Part shown: piece by piece, positions 52,056 through 61,931 of the stretch
How positions within the stretch are numbered: the first letter of the stretch is position 1
How the letters are laid out: every line of letters starts with the position of its first letter
NCBI GenBank assembly: GCA_044433645.1
Contig: JAWXTK010000002.1
Span: forward strand, 54,970 to 118,969
Length of the DNA stretch: 64,000 nt
Reading direction: 5' to 3'
From: JAWXTK01 sp044433645
GTDB lineage: Bacteria; Bacteroidota; Bacteroidia; Bacteroidales; Rikenellaceae
Made by a program: the position numbers and the translations under genes
Notes under the pieces: model-generated
Seen by the model: only the letters and a program-made list of their open reading frames with translations
Told to the model about the DNA's origin: nothing
Databases searched by the model: none

Positions 52056-53369
52056 TTACAAGTAATAATTCAGATTACCACTAATTTGCATCAGTGAGAT
52101 TTCACAAATCTTGGTATTGTAAATAGCATCCAGAATTCTGTTTTCAGCATCAAGCAAAGAATTTTCGGCCTCACGCATCTCTATTCCCGACAAGTCACCC
52201 AGCATATATCTCTCGTTTGCAATCTCATAATTTTCTTTAGCAACTGTTCTGCTAACTGACTCTAATTTAAGTAATTGCATATTATTTTTATATGCCTGCC
52301 AGAATGTTTTTAGCTGTGCTCTAAGCTCTAATTCCAGTTCCTGAATACCCAGTTTTGCCATATCTTGACTGAGCTTAGCATTGCGTTTTGCTGTGCGCCT
52401 AGTAGGGTCAAAAATAGTAATTCCAAAGCTAACCCCTGCATCATAACCATGATAATTATTCTTCAGAGTAGATGCTCTAGAGTACTTATTATAGGCATAA
52501 CCATAGCCTGCATACATAGTCAAATAAGGATAATTCCTTGCTATAACAGTCTTATAATCCAAATCTGCGATAGCAACATCTTTTTTAGCATATAAAATCT
52601 CACTATTATTCTCAAACATTTGCTTGAGTAACAGAGTATCATTCAAACTTCTATTTACTGTGATAACGGAATCTATAATATTTATTTCGTGCGAAAGAGA
52701 ATCAGCTGATAGCAACTTAGCCAAGTTAATCGACGAGGTATAAACCACCTCCCTTTGCTTAATAAAAGCAGCTCTATCAACATTAAAATCCACCCTAGCC
52801 TGCAAGAAATCTAGCCTAGAGAAAGTGCCGATTTTATACCTAGCATCTACTATTCTAAAGCGTTCTCCACTAAGTTTCATGGCTCTTTCTAGGTTTTTGA
52901 GCCTTTGATTTTCTTTGATATTATTAAAATACTCAGCCACAAAAACTGCTACAAAATCCTCCACAGCTATTCGCGTTGAAATCTTACTCCTATCTTCTAA
53001 TTCTTTATATTTTTTATACGAAGTTTGAATTTTAAACCCATCAAAAATTGTCCAATTCAAATCTATTCCCGTACTTAAAGTATGGTCGTTATTAGTGTAT
53101 TTTAAATTTGAATTATCCTCTCGATAAGTTATATCATAATGCTCATTATCAAAATCCCAATCAGCTACAACAGAGAGAGTTGGCAACATACCTGAATTCG
53201 TAAAACTAGCATTATTTTCAGCCTGAGCCTGCTCTTTTTTGACGATTTTAAGCGAATAATTATTCTCTAAACCTTCACTCAAAAGTTCTTTTAACTGCTG
53301 ATTTTGCCCTAAGACTACACCAACAGAGAAAACAACAAGAGCCACTGTAAATATTATTTTTTTTATCAT
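52056..53369 (-). CDS. TolC-family outer-membrane efflux channel
   Basis: Outer-membrane exit duct of a tripartite efflux pump. The 437-residue protein has a signal peptide (1-21, cut near VVLGQ) and two long helical repeat halves (about 25-210 and 235-430), with FTNSGMLPTLSVVADWDFD in the first and ARNYPYLTMYAGYGYAYNKY in the second. It is the last gene of the adaptor-RND-TolC operon, 3 nt after the RND gene. No lipobox is seen, unlike OprM-type proteins. Confidence 0.93.
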   Translation of the reverse strand: MIKKIIFTVALVVFSVGVVLGQNQQLKELLSEGLENNYSLKIVKKEQAQAENNASFTNSGMLPTLSVVADWDFDNEHYDITYREDNSNLKYTNNDHTLSTGIDLNWTIFDGFKIQTSYKKYKELEDRSKISTRIAVEDFVAVFVAEYFNNIKENQRLKNLERAMKLSGERFRIVDARYKIGTFSRLDFLQARVDFNVDRAAFIKQREVVYTSSINLAKLLSADSLSHEINIIDSVITVNRSLNDTLLLKQMFENNSEILYAKKDVAIADLDYKTVIARNYPYLTMYAGYGYAYNKYSRASTLKNNYHGYDAGVSFGITIFDPTRRTAKRNAKLSQDMAKLGIQELELELRAQLKTFWQAYKNNMQLLKLESVSRTVAKENYEIANERYMLGDLSGIEMREAENSLLDAENRILDAIYNTKICEISLMQISGNLNYYL

Positions 53370-53372
53370 AAC

Positions 53373-56300
53373 CTAAGCCTCTTTTTTATTTCTATTAGTA
53401 GACACAAACGAGTAAACTGCTGGTATCACAAACATGGTAAACACGGTCGAAACCAACAAACCACTCACCACAGTTATACCCATAGCTATACGCTGATTAC
53501 AACCCTCGCCCGAGGCCATTGCCAGTGGGATAAGACCCAACACGGTCGATGCGCTTGTCATCAAAATTGGCCTTAACCTTTGCTGTGATGCCTCTTTGAT
53601 AGCCGTAAATTTATCCAGTCCTTCCTCTTGTTTTTGATTTGCAAATTCCACTATCAAGATACCATTTTTAGCAACCAAACCTATAAGCATAATAATGCCA
53701 ATTTGCGAAAAAATATTCATCGTAATATCAAAGAAATACATACCTACAAGCGCCCCAGACACAGCCAAAGGCACGGTAAGCATAATCACAAACGGATCTT
53801 TAAAGCTCTCAAACTGAGCAGCCAAGATAAGATATATAAGTAGCAGAGCAAACACAAAAGCATAAAGCAAAGAGGATGCTGTTTCACTAAAATTCTTACT
53901 CTGCCCCGTGAGTGAAGTTCTAAATGTATCATCAAGAGTTTGTTTAGCTATTCTATCCATTTCCTCTATCCCGTCACCAAGCGAATAACCGTCAGAGAGA
54001 CCTGCCGAAACAGTAGCCGAGATAAATCTATTGTAGTGATATATTTTAGGTGGGGCAAGCGCATCTTCCACCTCGATTAAGTTGTCCAAAGGTATCATCT
54101 CGCCCGAGGAATTTCTCACATAAATAGACTTTAAATGTGAAGGTTTATTTCTTTGCTGGCGATTAATATCTGCATTTATAGAATATTGTTTACCATTCAT
54201 ATAAAAATATCCCATTCTCTGGCCACTAAGTCCATATTGCAGAGTTTGCGCGATATCTTTAGTACTCACGCCCATGGTATTTGCCTTTTCTCTATTGATA
54301 TTTATCCTTTGCTCGGGCTTGCTAAACTTAAGGTCTACATCAGACATCTCAAAGATTTTACTCTCAGATACTTGCTCCATAAATAAAGGCAAGGTTTTTT
54401 CCATATTTTCCATGGTTGTAGCCTGCAAAACATACTGCACTGCCATACTACCATTACCACTACCCAAAGATGATTGTTGCTGAATAAACGAGCGCGCCAT
54501 GGTTTTCTTTTTAGCCTCTCGCGATATTTTTTCGGCCAGCTCCATTTGAGTGTAATCCCTATCTTTAAGATCTTTTAGTCCTATACGAATAAAACCAGAA
54601 TTAGACAACACGCGCGAGAGCACCGACTCAGCATCTGGCACAAGCGAGTCTATCATGCTAGTGATATCCTCAGTATAATCTCGCATATACTCATAGGTTA
54701 TAGCCTCAGCACCACGTGTAAAAATCCTAATCTGCGACCTATCTTCCATAGGCGCCATTTCACTAGGTATCAAATTCATAAATAGGCTTATAGCCCCAAC
54801 AGAGATAGCAACCAAAATAACAGCTAAATATCTTCTTCGCATAAAGCCACCCAAAGCCTTAGCATACAGATTATTAAGACCTACAAAGAAGGGTTCAGTA
54901 AACTCATAAAATTTACTTTGTTTATCATGTTTTTTTAGCAATTTAGTAGCAAGCATGGGCGTAATAGTAAGCGCCGTAAACGAAGAAATTATCACAGCTC
55001 CCGAAATCACCATGCTAAATTCCCTAAACAGCCTGCCCGTCATACCGTCCATAAACACTATGGGCAAGAACACAGCCACCAGAGTCACCGTAGTAGAAAT
55101 CACAGCAAAGAAAATCTCCTTAGCACCCTCAATACCAGCATCAAAAGGCTTCATTCCTTTTTCTATCCTTAGATAAATATTCTCAGTCATCACAATCGCA
55201 TCATCCACAACAAGCCCAACGGCCAACACAATGGCTAGCATCGTAAGCACATTTATTGAAAATCCTGCAATATACATCACAAAGAACGACCCTATCAAAG
55301 AAACAGGAATCACAATACAAGGCACAAGTGTCACCCTCCAATCCCTAAGGAATAAGAAGATAATAATCACCACCAAAATCAGTGCAATATATATGGTATC
55401 CTTCACCTCATCAATCGACGAGCGTATAAACTGCGTAGTATCATAAGTCACACCCCACTGCATATCCTCGGGCATATCCTTTTTCATCATTTCCATACGC
55501 TTGTACACCTCATCAGCTATCTCAATATGATTAGCTCCGGGCTGAGGAACTACCCCAACGCTGACCATAGGCACGCCATTCATTTTAAGATAAGATTTAA
55601 GGTTAGACGCGCTCAAATCTGCACGTCCTATATCGCTAAGTCTTATTATTTTACCATCTTGATGCTTGACTATCAGGTTATTAAAGTCATCCATAGTAGA
55701 TATTTGCCCCATGGTCCTGATACTAAGCTCTATTGTGTTACCCTCTATCGAGCCTGAGGGCAATTCCACATTTTCCCTGTCAATAGCCTGCTTCACGTCC
55801 ATAGGCGTAATAGCATAACCAGCCATTTTTACAGGATCAAGCCACAGTCTCATCGCATATTGTTTCTCGCCCATGATAGTCACACCACTCACCCCGTTTA
55901 TGGTTTGCAGTTGTTGTTTCACGGTCAAATCAGCTATCTCACTAATTTCCAGCAGAGATCGTTTCTCACTATTTAGACTTATGGCTATAATAGCCTGAGT
56001 ATCAGAGTCTGCCTTAGAAATTGTAGGCGCATCACAGTCATCTGGCAAACGTTTTTGAGCACGCGAAACCTTATCACGCACATCATTTGCTGCCGTTTCC
56101 ATATCTACCGACAATTCAAACTCAATTTTGATATAAGAATAACCCTGCTGCGAGGTACTATTCATAGTACGTATGCCGGGGATACCATTAATCTCTTGCT
56201 CCAGAGGCTCAGTCACTTGATTTTCGATAACGTCAGCATTAGCTCCTGAATACGAACTCGACACAGTAACAATAGGATACTCCACCGAAGGATATTCCCT

Positions 56301-56402
56301 AACCCCCAGAGTTTGATAACCTATAATCCCAAAAAGTATAATTATTACAGTAAGCACCGTGGCCAAAACGGGGCGACGTATGCTCAATTCCGATATATTC
56401 AT
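53373..56402 (-). CDS. RND-family multidrug efflux permease (HAE1-like)
   Basis: Inner-membrane proton-driven pump (AcrB/MexB type). The 1009-residue length fits. It has the first membrane segment, then large periplasmic loops with SSSYSGANADVIENQVTEPL, then a helix bundle with VLAVGLVVDDAIVMTENIYL carrying the paired aspartates of proton transfer. Later it has LILAAQFESFKDPFVIMLTV and the C-terminal RLRPILMTSASTVLGLIPL. Drug specificity is unknown. It lies 4 nt after the adaptor gene and 3 nt before the TolC gene. Confidence 0.95.
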   Translation of the reverse strand: MNISELSIRRPVLATVLTVIIILFGIIGYQTLGVREYPSVEYPIVTVSSSYSGANADVIENQVTEPLEQEINGIPGIRTMNSTSQQGYSYIKIEFELSVDMETAANDVRDKVSRAQKRLPDDCDAPTISKADSDTQAIIAISLNSEKRSLLEISEIADLTVKQQLQTINGVSGVTIMGEKQYAMRLWLDPVKMAGYAITPMDVKQAIDRENVELPSGSIEGNTIELSIRTMGQISTMDDFNNLIVKHQDGKIIRLSDIGRADLSASNLKSYLKMNGVPMVSVGVVPQPGANHIEIADEVYKRMEMMKKDMPEDMQWGVTYDTTQFIRSSIDEVKDTIYIALILVVIIIFLFLRDWRVTLVPCIVIPVSLIGSFFVMYIAGFSINVLTMLAIVLAVGLVVDDAIVMTENIYLRIEKGMKPFDAGIEGAKEIFFAVISTTVTLVAVFLPIVFMDGMTGRLFREFSMVISGAVIISSFTALTITPMLATKLLKKHDKQSKFYEFTEPFFVGLNNLYAKALGGFMRRRYLAVILVAISVGAISLFMNLIPSEMAPMEDRSQIRIFTRGAEAITYEYMRDYTEDITSMIDSLVPDAESVLSRVLSNSGFIRIGLKDLKDRDYTQMELAEKISREAKKKTMARSFIQQQSSLGSGNGSMAVQYVLQATTMENMEKTLPLFMEQVSESKIFEMSDVDLKFSKPEQRININREKANTMGVSTKDIAQTLQYGLSGQRMGYFYMNGKQYSINADINRQQRNKPSHLKSIYVRNSSGEMIPLDNLIEVEDALAPPKIYHYNRFISATVSAGLSDGYSLGDGIEEMDRIAKQTLDDTFRTSLTGQSKNFSETASSLLYAFVFALLLIYLILAAQFESFKDPFVIMLTVPLAVSGALVGMYFFDITMNIFSQIGIIMLIGLVAKNGILIVEFANQKQEEGLDKFTAIKEASQQRLRPILMTSASTVLGLIPLAMASGEGCNQRIAMGITVVSGLLVSTVFTMFVIPAVYSFVSTNRNKKEA

Positions 56403-56406
56403 GGCC

Positions 56407-57489
56407 TTAGTCTATTTTATCAAGTGAAACAGCAATACCAGTACGAAGTTGCAAAGTACCCGACACTATCAAAGTATCACCTATATTAAGACCTTTTAAT
56501 ACTTGTACAGCATCGTCTGTTCTAAGTCCCGTTTCTATGGCGTAAGGCTCGGCCTTACCATTTTTATATAAGAAAACCTTGTCTACACCCATTTCAGGCA
56601 CTATGGCATGAGCAGGAATAGCAATCGCATCCTTAATTTCATCTTTTTTAAGCTTCACTTGCACAAATCTACCCGACATTAACCTACCGTCCTCATTAGG
56701 ATAAATTGCACGCAGAGAGAATTGGTGCAAACTTTTATCTACTAAAGATTCTGTTGCATATACTTGAGCCTCAAAGTCTTGCATCTCGCCTTCTACACTA
56801 AAGGTTAAGTTAGCACCACGACCTATATAATTAGAATAACGCTCTGGAATAGCAAATTCCACTTTCAAAGGTTGATTGCGAGTAAGTGTAGCCACCACAG
56901 TGTTTTGGTTGGCATAAGCCCCAAGTGAGACTTGCCTAAGACCTATCACCCCGTCAAAGGGAGCAAATAATTTTGTTCTTTCTATCTGAGCATCAATGAT
57001 TTCTATATCAGCCTGAAGTATAGCCAAATCTGTTTGCACCATTTCTAAAGCCTCTTTCGACACTGCATCGCGCTGCAAAAGTTCTCCTTGACGATACACC
57101 CTATCTTGAGCTAATTTCAGTTGCGAAGTCAATCTATCTCGCTGAGCTACAAGATAGTTATCATTAATTTGAGCAAGTACATCACCTTTTTTTACATGAC
57201 TACCCTCCTCAAAATTTAATTCCACAATTTTACCAAAGGTCTCAAAAATCAAATCCACACTTTCATCAGGAATCAAAACCCCCGTTGTGCTAAACTCATC
57301 TACCATAAGAGTAGGTTTTAACACTACTGCATTTACATTTAACGCACGTGATTTACTACGGCTTTTTGCCTGAGATTTAGCCTGAGTGTCAAGAATCTCA
57401 GCTTGTTTAGGTTTGGTTTGATTATAAAAGAAATATCCTGCAACAAGCACAATTACAGCGACAATAATCCATTTAAAAGTTTTGCTCAT
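56407..57489 (-). CDS. RND efflux periplasmic adaptor (MexA/AcrA-like)
   Basis: Membrane-fusion protein bridging the RND pump and TolC channel. The 360-residue protein has one N-terminal hydrophobic anchor (about 5-22) without a lipobox cysteine. The barrel-sandwich lipoyl half is FEEGSHVKKGDVLAQIND, followed by a coiled-coil hairpin (about 110-160: DRLTSQLKLAQDRVYRQGEL) and the second half PFDGVIGLRQVSLGAY. A beta-barrel domain and membrane-proximal domain follow. It is the first gene of the operon; a -7 box lies at 57513-57520 and a dyad further upstream. Confidence 0.94.
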   Translation of the reverse strand: MSKTFKWIIVAVIVLVAGYFFYNQTKPKQAEILDTQAKSQAKSRSKSRALNVNAVVLKPTLMVDEFSTTGVLIPDESVDLIFETFGKIVELNFEEGSHVKKGDVLAQINDNYLVAQRDRLTSQLKLAQDRVYRQGELLQRDAVSKEALEMVQTDLAILQADIEIIDAQIERTKLFAPFDGVIGLRQVSLGAYANQNTVVATLTRNQPLKVEFAIPERYSNYIGRGANLTFSVEGEMQDFEAQVYATESLVDKSLHQFSLRAIYPNEDGRLMSGRFVQVKLKKDEIKDAIAIPAHAIVPEMGVDKVFLYKNGKAEPYAIETGLRTDDAVQVLKGLNIGDTLIVSGTLQLRTGIAVSLDKID

Positions 57490-57684
57490 ATTCGTCTTTA
57501 ATGTTAGGTCTACAAATATACATAAAAAAAAGCTAAATCATGCCACAAGTCGGCAATTTTAAATATTTTTTATTTATCATATTACACCTAAGTAGTGTAA
57601 TTAGTAATTTTTCACTCGCAAAAATAATATTCATAAATAAAATCCACACCCTTATTTTTTTCAAAAAAAGGCAGTGGTTTTCTT
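57490..57684. promoter_or_regulatory. Efflux operon promoter region with -7 box and operator-like dyad
   Basis: The minus strand carries TATATTTG (57513-57520), 24 nt before the adaptor start. A perfect dyad ATTACAC-N7-GTGTAAT lies at 57581-57601, about 60 bp upstream of the box, and could bind a dimeric regulator. No regulator gene adjoins the operon. Nothing else is recognisable in this AT-rich gap. Confidence 0.45.
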
Positions 57685-57728
57685 AAAAAAAACAAAATGA
57701 CTAGTGAAATAGCTCCACTAGTCATTTT
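57685..57728 (-). terminator. Rho-independent terminator of lysC-lysA
   Basis: A perfect 13-bp inverted repeat (57694-57706 and 57716-57728) with a 9-nt loop is followed on the minus strand by G and eight T. It lies 21 nt after the lysA stop. Confidence 0.92.
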
Positions 57729-57749
57729 AAGTAATATAAATTACCCGTA

Positions 57750-58898
57750 TTATCTATAAATAGACTCTGGCAAATCGTGCATATTATAAGCCGAAGCCAT
57801 AGCTGCACCATAAGCTCCTGCTGATTTCAAAGTCACCAAGTCACCACGTTTTAGCAAAGGAAGCTCAAGATCGCGAGCAAAAATATCCGAGCTCTCACAC
57901 ACAGTACCAGCCAAAGTATAAACTTTGGTCTCATCACTTGGATTTAGGTTTTCAATAGCATGTTTTGCAGAGTAAAGTGCAGGACGAATAAGCTCTGTCA
58001 TACTACCGTCAATAATAGCAACGTTTTTACCAGCTGCATTTACTTTATTATAAAGTACAGTTGAGATAAACTCACCACATTGACCTACGATAGAACGACC
58101 TAACTCAAAGTGAAGCGTGATATTTTCGTCAAGTTTAAGGTTATTAGCAAAAGTTGCAAAATAAGATTCAAAATCTGGAATAGGATTCTCATCTGGATTA
58201 TCATAATCAATTCCTAGACCACCACCCACATTAATATGAGTTAGTTTGAAACCACGATTTGTGAACCAATCATAAAGTGTATTTACACGAGCACAAAGGT
58301 GTTCAAAAACCTCCATTTTCAAGATTTGAGAACCTACGTGGAAGTGTAAACCAGTGATATTCACGTTTTTAAGTGTTTCAATTTTATCAGCCAACTGCTC
58401 AACTTCAAGGTAAGAAATACCAAATTTACTATCAGCATTACCTGTTGAAATGTGTTTATGAGTTTGAGGGTCGATATCTGGGTTAAGACGCAAAGCTACG
58501 TTAACCACTTTGCCCATTTTCTCAGCAATAGTGTTGATGTTTTCAAGTTCTTCGGCTGACTCACAGTTAAATGCAAAGATACCGTTTTCGATACCAATAG
58601 TAATTTCCTCGTCAGTTTTACCTACACCAGCAAATACTATAGAATTAGCAGCAAAACCATTCTCAATAGCATATTTAACCTCATTTCCACTCACGCAGTC
58701 AACACCAAAACCATATTCTTTTACAGTTTTGAACACCTCTAAATCAAAGTTAGCTTTAAGGGCATAGTGCACAAAATAACCATATTTATCAGCGTTAGTT
58801 TTAACAGTATCAAGTGTACGACGCAAAAGCGACATATCATACAAATAAAATGGAGTTCGGATATTTTTCAACTCCCCAGCAATCTCTCTACTTAGCAT
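57750..58898 (-). CDS. lysA: Diaminopimelate decarboxylase
   Basis: PLP enzyme converting meso-diaminopimelate to L-lysine, the last step of the pathway. The 382-residue protein is a fold type III decarboxylase with PLP Lys48 in YALKANFDLEVF, the barrel motif FHVGSQ, GGGLGIDY, and the C-terminal CESSDIFARD, which supplies the cross-subunit cysteine. It is slightly shorter than many LysA proteins but has all the main motifs. It lies 7 nt after lysC, forming a lysine operon, and ends in a strong terminator. Confidence 0.95.
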   Translation of the reverse strand: MLSREIAGELKNIRTPFYLYDMSLLRRTLDTVKTNADKYGYFVHYALKANFDLEVFKTVKEYGFGVDCVSGNEVKYAIENGFAANSIVFAGVGKTDEEITIGIENGIFAFNCESAEELENINTIAEKMGKVVNVALRLNPDIDPQTHKHISTGNADSKFGISYLEVEQLADKIETLKNVNITGLHFHVGSQILKMEVFEHLCARVNTLYDWFTNRGFKLTHINVGGGLGIDYDNPDENPIPDFESYFATFANNLKLDENITLHFELGRSIVGQCGEFISTVLYNKVNAAGKNVAIIDGSMTELIRPALYSAKHAIENLNPSDETKVYTLAGTVCESSDIFARDLELPLLKRGDLVTLKSAGAYGAAMASAYNMHDLPESIYR

Positions 58899-58905
58899 AT
58901 TTTTT

Positions 58906-60228
58906 TTATTTTAATTTATTTACAAAAAGTCCATCATTTAATTTCTGCAAGGTTTGATTTTTATATTTTGTGTCAACCAAAATCGCCATAGAACGATTGC
59001 TAGCACCATAAGAAATCATCTTAACAGGTATAGTATTTATCGAATCTAGCACTTTAACAGCAAGACCACATTCCTCTTGTGTTAATTTACCAACGATACA
59101 GACTATAGTATTATTACCTTTTTCGATTTGAACACGACCAAAATCTGCCAAATCACTCATAATCTCATCTAAATGTGCCTCACAGTCAACTGTAACCGAC
59201 ACTGAAACCTCAGAAGTTACGATCATATCAATAGGCGTTTTGTGTTTTTCAAACACTTCAAAGACTCTACGCAAGAATCCATAGGCCATAAGCATGCGTG
59301 TAGAACAAATACGAATAACCGAAATTTTGTCCTTAGCAGCCACAGCGTGCAACTGCTCTTGATTATCATCCACATTTGAAATAGTAGTACCAGCAGCCGA
59401 AGGCTCCATAGTATTTTTCAAAAGCACAGCTATACCCTTGTCTTTACAAGGTTGAATAGTTGCAGGATGCAATATTTTAGCACCAAAATAAGCTAATTCG
59501 GCAGCCTCGTCAAAAGTCATACTACGTATAGGGTAAGTATTTTCAACCACACGAGGGTCGTTGTTGTGCATACCATCTATATCAGTCCAAATTTGAACTT
59601 GCTCTGCATTAATAGCAGCTCCGATAAGCGCAGCACTATAATCACTACCACCACGACCAAGATTGTCGGTTTGTCCCAAATGATTTGTTGAGATAAACCC
59701 TTGTGTAACATAATAAACGCCCTCGCTCTCAAGCGAAGAAAGTTCACTAGCCAAACGCTCGGTGTTAACTATGCCTTCAGAATCTGTAGTCATGAAATCA
59801 GGAGCATTCAAAAGCACAGCTTTCAGCCCAATTTGATTCATATACATAGTAAAAATAGCAGAAGTTAGAAGCTCTCCTTGCGAAATAATCACTCTCTCAG
59901 AGGTGTATTCCTTAAAATCAAGAGCCTGCTGCTTAATTATATCAAATGCTTTGGTCATTTTATCCAATGCACTTTCACCATCTTTTAATAATTCAGCTAT
60001 ACAAGTAGAATATTTTTCTTTTAAAACTTCAAGAAGCTCATCTACCTTAGAAATATTATCTTTACCACCCTCACACAATGCAACAATTTTAACCAAAGAA
60101 TCTGTTGTGCCCGACATTGCAGACAACACAGTTACTTTTGCGCCCTCAGATTTTACAATCTCAGCGACTTTTGTCATGTTTAAGGCAGAACCAACTGATG
60201 TTCCACCGAATTTTAAAACCTTAATCAT
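58906..60228 (-). CDS. lysC: Aspartokinase (monofunctional)
   Basis: Phosphorylates L-aspartate, the first step to lysine, diaminopimelate, threonine and methionine. The 440-residue protein has the amino acid kinase domain (1-290: KFGGTSVGSA, GRGGSDYSAALIGAAI, TDIDGMHNNDPRVV) and two C-terminal ACT domains (about 300-440: VSVTVDCEAHLDEI, CIVGKLTQEECGLAVKVL) for feedback control. It has no homoserine dehydrogenase fusion. It is paired with lysA and divergent from an ACT-domain protein of unknown function. A TACTTTTG -7 box lies 45 nt upstream. Confidence 0.96.
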   Translation of the reverse strand: MIKVLKFGGTSVGSALNMTKVAEIVKSEGAKVTVLSAMSGTTDSLVKIVALCEGGKDNISKVDELLEVLKEKYSTCIAELLKDGESALDKMTKAFDIIKQQALDFKEYTSERVIISQGELLTSAIFTMYMNQIGLKAVLLNAPDFMTTDSEGIVNTERLASELSSLESEGVYYVTQGFISTNHLGQTDNLGRGGSDYSAALIGAAINAEQVQIWTDIDGMHNNDPRVVENTYPIRSMTFDEAAELAYFGAKILHPATIQPCKDKGIAVLLKNTMEPSAAGTTISNVDDNQEQLHAVAAKDKISVIRICSTRMLMAYGFLRRVFEVFEKHKTPIDMIVTSEVSVSVTVDCEAHLDEIMSDLADFGRVQIEKGNNTIVCIVGKLTQEECGLAVKVLDSINTIPVKMISYGASNRSMAILVDTKYKNQTLQKLNDGLFVNKLK

Positions 60229-60272
60229 ATCTATAAATAACGTTATAAACTATCTTTTTTGCATAGTTTGCA

Positions 60273-60280
60273 CAAAAGTA
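60273..60280 (-). promoter_or_regulatory. Candidate -7 promoter box of lysC-lysA
   Basis: The minus strand reads TACTTTTG, an exact TAnnTTTG match, 45 nt before the lysC start. No lysine riboswitch is recognisable in the short leader. Confidence 0.55.
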
Positions 60281-60375
60281 GCTTAAAATGTTTGTTTTTT
60301 ATGATAAAATTTATTTTTTTTGCAACAAGTCATTTAAAAGTACAATTTTTCACAAAAACGTCAATTTTTTAGTAT

Positions 60376-61044
60376 ATGTTAACAATTCCAAACGCAGTAG
60401 AGGAAGCAATTAAGAAAAAACCTTTTTTAGAGGGTGCACTTGTCGAAGGTCTCATCAATTTATCGGCTCTTGCTCGATTGCTTAAAGACGATATCGAAAA
60501 GCAAGTCGGCAAACCAGTCAACGACAGCGCAGTTATCATGGCGCTCAACAGACTTGTGCCTCGCCTTGAGTTAATGTCTGCTATGAAATTCAAGAAAGTT
60601 ATTGAGAATATTGGCGATATTATTGTGCGTTCTAACCTTGCTGATTACGCTTTTGTTAACTCTCCTTTTCTTTACGAGAAACAAGCTCAACTACTTGATA
60701 GAGTGCGTACTATGAAAGATGTATTTTGTACTTTTTCGCAGGGAATCCACGAAACTACCCTTGTGGTAAGCAGTATCTTAGAGCCTTTGGTAGAAGAAAT
60801 TTTCGCCGAAGAGAAAAAAATAGCTCAAACCAGCGAGCTGTCATCTATCACCGTAAAACTACCTGCCGACAACACTATCTGCCCAGGGGTTTACTACTAT
60901 ATTTTCAAAGAATTAGCATGGGATAATATCAACGTGTTGGAGGTTATTAGTACCACCAACGAATTTACCGTAGTTGTCAGCGACCAAGATATTCATCGCG
61001 CCTTCGCCATACTTATGGACGCTAAGCGCCTTAAAAATTTCTAA
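60376..61044 (+). CDS. ACT-domain protein of unknown function, divergent from lysC
   Basis: I do not recognise a characterised family. The 222-residue protein has a helical N-terminal part (1-150). Within it, GLINLSALARLLKDDIEKQV and KPVNDSAVIMALNRL look like a possible winged helix. The C-terminal ACT-like domain (about 153-222) reads CPGVYYYIFKELAWDNINVL, then TTNEFTVVVSDQDIHRAFAI, closely following the aspartokinase ACT pattern. It is divergent from lysC across 147 bp and overlaps convergent ubiA-like DNA by 4 nt. A small-molecule-sensing regulator of lysC-lysA is an inference. Confidence 0.8.
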   Translation: MLTIPNAVEEAIKKKPFLEGALVEGLINLSALARLLKDDIEKQVGKPVNDSAVIMALNRLVPRLELMSAMKFKKVIENIGDIIVRSNLADYAFVNSPFLYEKQAQLLDRVRTMKDVFCTFSQGIHETTLVVSSILEPLVEEIFAEEKKIAQTSELSSITVKLPADNTICPGVYYYIFKELAWDNINVLEVISTTNEFTVVVSDQDIHRAFAILMDAKRLKNF

Positions 61045-61898
61045 AAAAACAAAGCTGCAATTACAAACCCAGCAAAAACAATACTCGCCATACCATTTAT
61101 CAGTGCAAAGCCAGAGCCTATCTTATCCAAACGAGATTCTCTGGCTAAAATATGCTGCACCACCAAGACCAAAGCGAACAATCCTGCACCTATATAATAT
61201 ATAATATAAGGCAAAAACAAGCTCCCAATAAAATAAACTGCAACAAGGCTCAAAACATGCAAGACTATACTTATATATAATGCACCCCTAACTGAAAACT
61301 TAGAAGGTATAGAATGAAGCCCCTCTGCCCTATCAAAATCCCTATCTTGCAGCGCATAAATCACATCAAAGCCAGCTGTCCAAGTGGCCACAAGCGCACC
61401 CAACAACAGACAAAAATCATTTAATTCTCCAGTCACAGCCATAAAAGCACCTATGGGAGCGATGCCAAGTCCAAGACCGAGCACCAAATGACACAAAGCC
61501 GTGAAACGTTTAGTATAACTATAGCCCAAAATCACAATCAGCGCCACGGGCGAGAGCATACCACACAAATTATTTAACCAAAACGAGGTCAAAATAAACA
61601 GCACTACATTACAAAACACAAACACCTTGGCCTTAGCAATGGATATTTTGCCCGAAGGTATCTCACGCGAGGCTGTCCTTGGATTTTTTGCATCTATCAC
61701 CCTGTCTACCAAGCGATTAAACCCCATAGCAGAATTCCTTGCGAACACCATTGCTAACAAAATTTTCACAAAAACGCTCCATTCAAATCCCATTTGCGAG
61801 TACTTTATAGCATAAAAATAGCCTATTAAGGCAAAGGGCATAGCAAAAATGGTGTGCGAAAATTTGACAAGCGAGGCATATTGCAAAAATTTATTCAT
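61041..61898 (-). CDS. UbiA-family prenyltransferase (4-hydroxybenzoate polyprenyltransferase-like)
   Basis: Integral membrane enzyme that attaches a polyprenyl chain to an aromatic acceptor, most likely in menaquinone synthesis. The 285-residue protein has 8-9 hydrophobic segments and the two Asp-rich motifs, NRLVDRVIDAKNPRT and YALQDRDFDRAEGLHS. The second motif with LHSIPSKF is typical of the UbiA-like enzymes annotated as MqnP, the futalosine-route enzyme; MenA is less likely. The rest of the pathway is not in the window. Its 3' end overlaps the ACT-protein gene by 4 nt. Confidence 0.9.
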   Translation of the reverse strand: MNKFLQYASLVKFSHTIFAMPFALIGYFYAIKYSQMGFEWSVFVKILLAMVFARNSAMGFNRLVDRVIDAKNPRTASREIPSGKISIAKAKVFVFCNVVLFILTSFWLNNLCGMLSPVALIVILGYSYTKRFTALCHLVLGLGLGIAPIGAFMAVTGELNDFCLLLGALVATWTAGFDVIYALQDRDFDRAEGLHSIPSKFSVRGALYISIVLHVLSLVAVYFIGSLFLPYIIYYIGAGLFALVLVVQHILARESRLDKIGSGFALINGMASIVFAGFVIAALFF

Positions 61899-61931
61899 CT
61901 CTAAAAAATCTAAAACTGTTTAATAATTTTG

